From contig CAVNZM010000014.1 of the NCBI GenBank assembly GCA_963693365.1, forward strand, positions 496,001 through 560,000: a DNA stretch of 64,000 nucleotides. Direction: 5' to 3'. A model generated the notes under the pieces. It had not been told where the DNA came from. It saw nothing but the letters and a program-made list of their open reading frames with translations, and did no database searches. This DNA comes from Amoebidium appalachense (taxonomy: Eukaryota; Ichthyosporea). The position numbers were made by a program, and so were the translations under genes. Position 1 is the stretch's first letter; each line of letters opens with the position of its first letter. Below, piece by piece: positions 28,620 to 64,000 of the stretch.

Positions 28620-31001
28620 TCACATTTCACAGTATTTGACTTTCACGTGTGAGGGCAGCAGATGGAAGAGGATGGCTAATAGGAGCCCCCGGCACAACAA
28701 CAACATGCTGCATGCAAGGGCAGCCAGCAGCCTAGCTGATGGCACGGTGGTGGTGGCTGTGCTCGGCTGTGCAGGCACGGTCGCCGTCACGGTGGTCGTT
28801 ATGCTCGTCTGCTGTGCCTTCGCAGTGAACACCGAGGTCAGATTGCCAATAAAATATGTGTTTGCAGCGCCATGGGGGGTGTTTCCAGCAACCAAAAAGG
28901 CATAGACAGTCATGTTTCCATCTAGCCCGCTTGCTTTGCGTCTGAAGCCGTTAACCTGGCTTGCGTTTACGGGGGTGGAGGAACGGGTTTGGGGCCCGTG
29001 CCAGCCATCATTCCGCAGAAGTTGTCGAGGGGGATCTGACCAGCGGGTAGGCCCTGGGAGACATTGTTGTTGCGTCCATAGAGCTGCACCACACACGAAC
29101 CGTTGTTCTGTACGCAAAACGGATGAACGGGAGAAAACGAAACCGCAGCAGTGTCATCGGTTGCATCAAAAGATGTGAGCATGATAAAAGGGCGAGTGAA
29201 TGTTGGGTACTGCGTAAGGGTGGCATCGAGGGGTGTGTAGGAGGGAGCGTTAGTAGGGCCAGCACTGCGTGTGAAGTAGGCAACGATGCTGACAGTGGCA
29301 CCTGTGCCCGAAGTGCTGATGACAATCTGCAAGGGAGATGCGGAGATTAGTTTATAAGTACACACGTGTTGCTTCTAAAATAGCGCGTGTTTGCTCTGAA
29401 AAGCAAAAGACCATGGGTGAAAAGGCCTCGACATCAGCACTTGGTCAGCTTAATAGATTTCCTGCCCCCAAGCGACTGTAAAGCATGAGCAAACGTTTAG
29501 GTACATGCAGCTGTTGGAGTACACTGGTACTCCCGGCTAGCAATGTCTGTTAGAGAAAGTTTCTGAGCAATTGAATAATTGTTTCAACACTCACTCGAGT
29601 GCATAGAGCTTTTGTTTACGGTCATATTCATATATGGTAGTTATATGTTTGAGCCAAAACTGTACCAATGACGAGCTTCACTAGCAACGTGCTAATTGTG
29701 CTCATTAATTAATATTCCCGGTTCAGATGATGTCATGTCTATATTTGCCACAGGATTCTATTCTTAGAGTGGTAGTGTGCTTTATTCCCGGATATTCTCA
29801 GAATATTTTTAGTTGTGTGAAGTAAGATTTACGTTTAACTGCAATTGGTGTGTTAAACACGTTTATTTGTGTGCTTTAGTGCAAGTTAACTAGCCACTCA
29901 ACGTGCACAGTTAACTTTTATATCTTTACCGACTTGTTTTCATTGTGCTCTCTTTTCGGCCATGCTGTACATGGCCCACCACCAGGGTGCACACGAGGCC
30001 ACCATGAGGTGGCCAACGACTATATAAAGCAGTGCCTCCCATGTCACAAACATGGGAAGCAGAACGTTTGATTTACACTTTTCTACTGTCGTTTTCAGTG
30101 CACAAAACACATAGACTAGTTACCCATCATACACGACACTATGTCTGACAACTTACAGTTGCAGCAACTAGTCCAACTACTGGAGCAGAGGTTGGCCTCA
30201 CAAGATGCAATCATTTCTGACTTACAGAAGGAACAACGTGCACTAGAACTAGCTTCTATGAACACAATGTCCAACAGCAGCCTGATGCCTCAAGTTGTCA
30301 ATGACTCAACATATCATATTGACATTTCAAAGTATACTTTTATAGCATAAAAACAAGATTCTTCCGACACCTTACAAAGTTTTCAACCTTAAAGCAGTAT
30401 AAGCTCTGCGTAAAACACATGCGAACTGAAGTACACGTACCGTTTCTTTGGGGCTGGGGTTGGACAAGAAAAGAGGCAGAGGCTCGTTCTTCTCGTTTTG
30501 AGGCATGTATTTGCGCCGGCGCGCTTGTCATGATCCCGCCTAGGCCCGCACCACGGTAGGCACATTGGGTCTTGGTGTCCACGCCAAGCCCATAACCCAA
30601 ACAGCCTGCGTATCCCTTTTCATAGTTATAGACACTGACCCTATACAGCAAGCTCGATCGGCCCTCTGTAATCCATGCCAAGGAAACCGTGTCGTCGTGG
30701 CCACCTCCCATCGAGCAAGGAATCATACTCACACCTGCACCAGACACAGGATACACCCCACCAGAAATGTCATACGTGGTGTTGAGCTGTAGAACTACGC
30801 TGCTGTTTGCAGGAATATCCAAGTAGAGCGTTTTTCCATTGTTTAGCACAAGACTGGTGTCGACTGAAAAGTTTGCTTGCCGGGCGTTGGCAAACGCGGC
30901 CCTTCTGAAAACTGCGTGGGATCCGGGTTTGATGGCTTCCGCACCGCACAGGAGTGCGAGTGCAGTAGTAAGGAGTGGATTGCATTGCCAAGGATAGTCA
31001 T
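28620..31001 (-). pseudogene. Decayed paralogue of the surface-protein gene
   Basis: Tandem copy of the gene at 24018-25477, same strand and same exon structure: exon 1 about 31001-30441, exon 2 about 29328-28620. Three lesions are visible by direct comparison. A net 5-bp gain in the signal-peptide region puts the ATG out of frame with the rest. A 10-bp GC-rich insertion (about 30515-30524) shifts the end of exon 1. A 7-bp deletion near 28982 shifts exon 2. The intron is about 0.8 kb longer because of an LTR-type insertion. Between the lesions the encoded sequence is still close to the intact copy, and its GPI-like hydrophobic end persists, though extended past the old stop. Loss of function therefore looks recent. 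Confidence 0.8.
29510..30350 (+). mobile_element. LTR-retrotransposon fragment in the pseudogene intron
   Basis: The insertion is defined by comparison with the intron of the intact paralogue, which lacks it. It starts TGTTGGAG, holds a TATA box (TATATAAAG, 30021-30029) as an LTR promoter would, and then a frame at 30141-30350 whose first 60 residues are a Gln/Leu-rich coiled-coil start (MSDNLQLQQL) typical of a Gag N-terminus. The frame then runs into old intron sequence, so the element is truncated at its 3' side. Class (copia or gypsy) cannot be told. Confidence 0.55.
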
Positions 31002-32057
31002 GGTGAACGAACTATGGAGGGGAAACACAGCCAAAACTATCTTCTTTTCTCGCTGGCGAGGCTGGTCTCTCTCTGCCTCCAGTAAACAGCGTAAACCCCT
31101 CTACTGCGGAAAAGAATTATTCTGGAGCTACATACCCACTCAGTGGGAGATCTGAAGCGATGGGATTGGCAAACAACAAAACAAGTCAATTTAGCCATTT
31201 AAGTGATTGGCAGCGAAAAAATTAATGGCAGTGTATTCGTTATAAATCATGCCGAGCTGGGTCACGATCGAGTTGGTGATTGATTTGAAAGCTTCGGGCT
31301 GTTTTCGTCGCCTTTGATGATTATATCTTCCCATTGCTGAATAAAACGAAATAAAGGAAATATAAAGAATTCCAGGAGTATGCTAATAATATCCATCTTA
31401 CCTTTGGCGATAGGTAACCGCCTGTTATAGCTCAGGATGACCCGAATCGAGTAGAGATGATATCGTCCATGTCAAGGTTACGTAATCCGTAGTCTCCAAG
31501 CCACTGGCTTACGTAAGTGGCTGAGCACTACCACGCCGCGGGACGTCTCCAGCCGGGTCTATGAAATTGTGATGGGCAATCAGAACGCTTTATTAAACTT
31601 TATTTTCCTGATGAGCAATAGGAACGCTTCCGTACTTTTGATGGGCAATAGGAACGCTTCCGTACTTTTGATGAGCAATAGGAATGCTTCCGTAATTTTG
31701 ATGTTGGGCAATAAGAACGCTTTTTTTATTCCCGGTAAATTAAGTTAGCCAACCATCTGCTGTAGATCTAAATTTGTATGCGCAATCAGACACTTTGTCT
31801 AGTGGCTGTCGCCTGCGACAACATACAAGGTATGTTGAGCCGGGCCGCAGGGAGACAGCACTCAGAGTGACTACGTAATCCGCAGAATTCGCCGTGAAAT
31901 TAATTTGTGAATGCCAGGCGGACCAATCCAATGAGTCTGCCAATTGCCAATTTGGCAAACATCTAGATCTGCCTGAAGAATTCGAATGTTGCACTGCACC
32001 CCACTTCATGATCACTCCCACGTGCACGCCAGGCAAACATACGAAGCCCAACCCCCC

Positions 32058-32103
<46 letters not shown>

Positions 32104-32445
32104 AACACAAACACACATGTACACACACATATGTACTCCATGGCGTACCCGCCCACTTGCAACAGCTACCCACACACACATGCGCACACGTATCAAACAC
32201 ACACGTACATGTAGAAGCACTGTGTCACCACAGAATCGAATGAATATTCCCCAGCAGACTCTCGAGCGTGACGTACGTACGTACGCATACACAGGTGCAA
32301 CGCGTGACCATTTGCCCCTCAGATGTACGACTGGCTGCAGCATATGCATCGTTTTTCTTCAAACAATAAGAGCTTCCTCAGCAGATATGTATCATCATAC
32401 GTCGCTGCCGATCGCGATCTTATAAACTTCACTTTACGGGGCGCG

Positions 32446-32502
<57 letters not shown>

Positions 32503-33148
32503 CTCACTCCAGGTTGAAAAAACATACAGACATCACAGCACACGAAAGAGTTCGAAGATAAATTACACCCCCATATATCCGAATGTGTCGAACTCCAAAT
32601 TTGCTAATGGGCCCTTGAAGCTGAATGACTGAGGGTATAGATCTCGATTATCATATGCACAGTGACTGTCTCAGCCTGGGCCACGGAATTCACAATAGCC
32701 TTTCTCTCTTGCTTTTCCTAAAAGGCTTGCATTATTTCCATTTACCTTGTGTTCCAAGGACTCTGGCCTGGCTTAATTATAATAAATTCCAGCTAGCCAC
32801 ATACTGACGTATATGTTACGGTACATGGACAGCCCAAAGTTTCAAATAGTGACTTTGTAGCATAGAAGAGCACTTAGTGTGGAATGCCGAAGTCGACCTA
32901 ATTCGACTATTAGCTATAGGCCGCTGACACGTTTGTGTGTAGAATGCTTTTCTTCTGGAATTGGTGGTGGTAATGTGTGTGTGTGTGTGTGTTTGTGTGT
33001 GTGTTTGTGTGTGTGTGTTTGTGTGTTTGTGTGTGACTGTGTGTGCGCGCGTGTGACACTGTGTGTGTACATGTGTGTGCATGCGTGCGTTTGCGTGTGT
33101 ACATGTGCGTGTGCGTATGTGTGTCTATGTGGTTGTGGTGGTGATGGT

Positions 33149-33206
<58 letters not shown>

Positions 33207-33967
33207 TGTACGTCGTGTGTGTGTGTGTGTGTGTGTGTGGTGGTGGTGGGGGGGTGGGGGGGGGGGGGAGGGGAGGGGTGATGATGATCATGTGATCCAG
33301 ATCAACACCGGGTAAAATCTTATGTACATCGAGAGTTCATGATACTAATGTTGCGGTTGTGTTTTGATTTATGTTCAAAAAAGCCCACACGACAAAATAA
33401 TAAACCGGTGTCAACAAGGCATTGGCATTAAGCGACAAGCAAGAGGCCTAACAGATTTCAACAAATGAAAAGTCAACCCGCAGGCCTATTAGGGCCAAAC
33501 ACTGTACAACATATTATTTCACAACCCATTCCAATTTCGTACGTCTCCTGATAACTTCCTCACGGCCGGCTCAATGCAAGCCATCCTACGAGCATTATAA
33601 GCTACTAGCCAGGTCGGGCCGGCTACCCAACCCAATCACGATTTTACCTACCCAAGTAATACGACAGCACGTACACATTCATTCATGGAAAGACCTACTC
33701 GTACGGTAATAAACTCAGATGGAAGCACTTCATTCCACAAAGAAACAAAAATAAAAACAGAAAAAGAAAGGACTTACATTCCTGGGTTTGTACGTGTGGT
33801 GGCGACAATTCTACGTCAACATAAATATATATCTGGTTGTGACTATACGCAGCATGCAGTGTGCATGTGTACATTTAACTCAGCATGAAAAGTCAAGGGG
33901 GAGCAGAATGAGAAGTTGATAAACGAAAATAGATGAAGGTATCTGAAGACTACCATTCTTGAACAAT
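31002..33967. other. Spacer before the carrier gene
   Basis: Contains a 30-bp tandem repeat (31571-31725), a C-run and AC tract (32055-32110), a poly-G run of about 50-60 (32448-32501) and GT tracts (32973-33240). Unique parts carry no recognisable gene. Confidence 0.55.
31571..31725 (+). repeat. 30-bp tandem repeat, about 5 units
   Basis: Degenerate units of GATGAGCAATAGGAACGCTT plus a TCCGTACTTTT tail. The middle three units are most alike and the outer ones have diverged. Confidence 0.85.
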
Positions 33968-40858
<6,891 letters not shown>

Positions 40859-41329
40859 GGAGTGACGTAGTGAACGTTTTGGGCAGGCCGCCTGATTGGT
40901 CCGACATTGACGATTAGCTTTTGGCGATATGTGCGCATGGTGTGCAACCAATAGAAAGTGGACTTGTTCAAGTGGGGCCCGGAGGACCAGGGTTCGAAGG
41001 ATGGTGGAGCCCATTAACGGAAGTCGAAATCCCGTTTCGGAAAACCTCTTCGAAAATCGGAATGCTCCGTCGGAGCAGGCCCACCAAAATTCGTAATCAT
41101 CGCGCATCAGTAAACTAGGGCATGCTTATTTGTGCCTATATTGCATCAAAATGTAATTATAATGCATACTCAAAAACCCCTGTGGTTATTAGAGCCTTCC
41201 TGGTGTTGGCACTTGAAGCTTTGAAGGAATAAAAGGGAAATATGAAGTGCATTACATAATGCACAACATATATATACATTTTGTCTCCGTATTTAAAAAT
41301 TCTGGGGGAGGGGGGAGGGGAGGGAGGGA

Positions 41330-41366
<37 letters not shown>

Positions 41367-41956
41367 GTGAGTTGAGGCAGCAACATGGGAAGCTCAGGCA
41401 GAAATCGAATGTTTGGGGGGGGGGGGGGGGGGGGGGGGGGGAGAAAGAAAATCAGGTCGGGTGGTTGTGTCTGTGTTTGTGTGTGTGTGAGTATTTTTCT
41501 TTGCAATTGTGTGTGTGTGTGTGTGGTTGTGGGTATGTATGCACGGTGTGTGTGTCTGTGTGTATGTGTACAGGTGTGGGTGTGTGTATTTGTGTCAGCG
41601 GTAATCGGTGTGTGTGTGTCTATGTTGTGTGCATGTGTGCACATGTGCACGTGTGTGTGTGTGTGTGTGTGCATGACATTGTGTGTATGTGTGTGTGTGT
41701 TTTGTGTCAACGGTTATGGTGTGTGTGTATGTATGTACAGTGTGTGTATGTATGTGTGACACGTGTGTGCAGTGTGGTGTGTATGTATGCAGGGTGTGTA
41801 CATGTGTGTCTGTGTATGTGTGTGTGTACATGCCAGTGTGGGTGTGTGTGTTTGTACCAACGGTTTCTTGTGTGCGTGTGTGTGTTTGTGTGTGTGTGTG
41901 TGTGTGCCACGGGGTGTGTGTGCGTGCGCCGTGTACATGGTGTGTGTGTGCAGTGT

Positions 41957-41994
<38 letters not shown>

Positions 41995-42670
41995 CTGTGT
42001 GTGTTTGTGTGGGTGGGTGGGTGGGTGGGTGCATAGCATGTGATTGTACAGGGTGGATGCATGTGCACGTTTGTAATACAGTTATCATGATCTGAGATAG
42101 TATGTGCCTGTGCACGTGTACTAGCCTAGGTCACATGATTGTGTGGTGTCAAGGCTGTGAATGTATGTGGATGTGTGTCTTTGAACGGAACACAGTGGTG
42201 CACAGTGTGTGCACGTGTATCGCTAGCTGCCATTGAAGACGCGTGCCACTGATCGTGATACACGTGGCACCTGCACCTGGTGGCCGTCGACTCTGAGCAT
42301 CTAGATCCATTCCATGTTTAGGCCTTCCTGGGGGGGAATGGGGGGGGGGGGGGGGAGGGGGAGTACTAGTGGGGGGGGGGGGGGGGGGGGAGGGATCCGC
42401 CTGAGAGGGGGGAGGGGGGGGGAGGGGTGAGGCCGGAGCGGCGGTGGGGGAGAAGGAGGGGCAGCACTGGTGGAGGAAACGGTGGGCAGCGGAGGAGGGG
42501 GGAATGGGGTTCGATTTCTGGGGGGGGGGGAAGTTTTGAAGTGGAGGCCGGCCTATATATACATGCGCAGGCATGTGCATTGTATATTCATGTGGCCATG
42601 CATCCATGGCTATGATGCATATGTGGTGTCACGGCTGTGTGTGTGTGAATTTGTGTGTGTGTGTCTGTGT

Positions 42671-42701
<31 letters not shown>

Positions 42702-42897
42702 CGTGGGTGTGTGCATAAATGTGTTTGGTGTGACAACATGTACATGTGCTAGGCTGGCGCTGTAGTCAGGGTCTGCCACTGAACATTCTACAGGGACCTG
42801 CAGGAAGACACGTACGTACGTGTGCAGCTTGTGTGGGTGGTGTATGCCCCGTGTATGATGAGACCTGAGAAGTCATGAGAAGCCCCCCCCCCGGGGG

Positions 42898-42944
<47 letters not shown>

Positions 42945-44512
42945 GGGGGGGGGGGGGGGGGGGGGGGGGGCTCTCGAACGTTCCGATTTGGCCGGGCCGA
43001 TTTTCGGAACTGTGTCTTCAAATATCGGAAATTTCGATTTTTTTTCGTAACTTCGAACCCTGCGGAGGACGTCGGGGGCCGGGGCCCGACTCAGGGGTTT
43101 GTACATGCTTATATGCATTATGGGTCTAGAAGCAAGTTGTAATGTTCTTTAGTGAACAAGGTTTTTATGAAGTTGATAATTCAGTTGAATATAGTTATAG
43201 AATGATTATTGCAAAAAATACAATTGTTTTCTCTACAACAAATCCCGGCACTGCGCAGCATACCTTTTCCACGTACACCAATCACGTCAGTCAAGTGGTT
43301 ATGCCATTGTGCCATTTGATTTCCATAGCTCCAGGGCGTAGATCATTGATCACTTCTGCCGCTGAGTTCCGCTGTAGTTTACAGCATGCACTGTTTTATA
43401 TGTGATGCCTAAAATGGCTAGTATATCAATCTCTTAAATAACTTATAAAAAGGCGAATTCTTTAAATCTTATATTGCTATCAATCGTTCAAATAGCATAC
43501 TCTATGTACGGCCACTGCCTAGCAGCATTCCCGATCTACGCTAGGGTGATTAGTGTAGCGCCACATGATTGGCTGTTGAACTGATTATTTCGTGACAACC
43601 AATCGAAAGCTAAAAAGCACTGGCAATACCTGACAGCCAATCAAAGCGACGGTGGTTGGTTCGCTGAAGGTATATAAGCAAACCGCTCGGGTCACTTTGA
43701 ATTGTTTTTTATTTTTTGCTCCCACTGGCTGCCTGTAGTTTCACGGCTCCATTTCCGAGGCCCCTCATCATTATAAACATACCGATATTGTCCGCCACAC
43801 CAATATGGTCTACTGCAGAGAGCACTTAAAGCATACATATATGCCTTAAATCCCCATGATAACGTGGTTGACGTGTACACCATTCTTTCACTTCAGGGAG
43901 TTTATTACTTCCTTGCGTAGTAGCGCTAGCCCTGGGTAAACTATGTCAACGTGTCCTCACATGGGCTTGTGCAGTGGTGTATGTATTACAGTTTCTCTTA
44001 ATGATTATTATCCACACGTACAGGCATAGAAGTCCTGACACATGGCTAATATATATCACCACAATGCTATGCCATGTACATCGTTTTCTCAAATAGTCTC
44101 TCCGTCATCATGATGCTCCTGCGCATGCACAAAAAAAAAGAAAAAGAAAAAAAAACAACCAAGAAAAAAGAAAGGGCAAATTTAAAAACAAAACAAAACC
44201 AAGGGGGGAAAAACCAAACAGGGATTTGGAAACTAGTAGCTACACAGGTGCATGGGCAAATGCAGGGTACATTCGATGCAAATTCAATGGTGTCCTTCGT
44301 AATTCTCAGCATGCATGCGTCCGATTTGTGTTTCACCAAAGCTACATAGCCTCCAGGCGGGTTTCTAAATGCGAATGCGCAATTCTGCCACTCTCGCCAA
44401 CTATTCAAACTTTCAGACAAACACACTACCTTCCCATTACAAAAACAACGGAACTATTATCATGATCAATCAGCAAAAAACAGCCCAAAATGGCATCACA
44501 CGCTCTGCAAAC
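40859..44512. other. Spacer between carrier and Raptor genes
   Basis: The carrier promoter (CCAAT cores about 40889 and 40950) lies at its left end. It holds G-runs (41330-41366, 41414-41441, 42340-42440, 42898-42970), GT-rich DNA (41466-42030, 42630-42720) and an orphan promoter-like segment (43565-43680). I see no protein-coding gene that I can support, and no clear poly(A) signal close to the Raptor stop. Confidence 0.5.
43565..43680 (+). promoter_or_regulatory. Orphan CCAAT/TATA promoter-like segment
   Basis: Three CCAAT-type cores (ATTGG 43568, CCAAT 43599 and 43637) are followed by TATATAAG at 43671-43678, all spaced like a strong polymerase II promoter reading rightwards. No convincing exon follows before the Raptor 3' end on the opposite strand, so it may drive a noncoding RNA or be a remnant. 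Confidence 0.5.
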
Positions 44513-63850
<19,338 letters not shown>

Positions 63851-64000
63851 CTGTGACCCATCAGTTAGTATACCCACGCTTATCCACCAGAAAAAGCCTT
63901 TCCCAGGGGGACACGATTACACAAGGGAGAATACCCGACGTGAAAAAAAAAGTAAACCCCGTGCCTCTGTGATTTTCCAGTGTTCCTGTTGCAAATGTGT

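Noticed and set aside
30141-30350. Independent small host gene of 69 codons
   Set aside because: It lies inside an insertion absent from the paralogous intron, follows an LTR-like promoter, and ends where old intron sequence resumes, so a truncated Gag start is the better reading.
42149-42607. 152-codon proline-rich minus-strand frame
   Set aside because: Most of it is translation of G-runs, and the ends resemble no domain and show no splice context.

Overview
This is a window of nuclear DNA from an intron-rich eukaryote. It holds five recognisable intron-containing host genes, one single-exon host gene, a decayed paralogue, a tyrosine-recombinase retrotransposon, an LTR-type fragment and a very heavy load of simple repeats. 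Every intron I could place uses GT-AG ends. TAA, TAG and TGA all close genes here, so the nuclear code looks standard. The gene set (Tollip-like C2-CUE protein, p62-type PB1-ZZ-UBA protein, exostosin-type GT64, SLC25 carrier, animal-like Raptor) and the intron density would fit an opisthokont or unicellular-holozoan protist. That is inference; the window has no decisive marker.

Layout. 1-3128: microsatellites and unassigned DNA. 3129-9031 (+): seven-exon TOLLIP-like gene. 9032-11309: spacer with a dispersed repeat. 11310-12530 (-): single-exon SQSTM1/p62-like gene with its CCAAT/TATA promoter to the right. 13063-18784: a complete Ngaro/PAT-type DIRS-group element with split direct repeats A1-ORFs-B1-A2-B2; it carries Gag-like, RT-RNase H (one-base frameshift) and tyrosine recombinase (in-frame TAA) reading frames. 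19431-about 21950 (+): a GT64-type glycosyltransferase with a membrane anchor, whose intron is mostly an ACGC tetranucleotide repeat and whose 3' end is unclear. 24018-25477 (-): a two-exon, probably GPI-anchored surface protein. 28620-31001 (-): its frameshifted paralogue, with an LTR-retrotransposon fragment in the intron. 33968-40858 (-): mitochondrial carrier, eleven exons. 44513-63850 (-): 27 exons of Raptor; its 5' exons lie beyond the right edge.

Three genes belong to one process. Raptor is the substrate-recruiting subunit of TORC1, which represses autophagy. p62 and Tollip-type CUE proteins are ubiquitin-binding autophagy receptors. Whether their proximity means anything needs comparison with relatives.

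The introns are built largely from CA/GT, CT, poly-C and poly-G tracts. Some of these tracts run directly into the splice sites. A dispersed repeat of about 180 bp with tRNA-like promoter boxes and a C-rich tail (eight copies seen, all in the same orientation) is a plausible source of some poly-C tracts. Long reading frames made of THTHT, VCVCV, THAR, PPPP or GGGG are repeat artefacts and are not annotated as genes.
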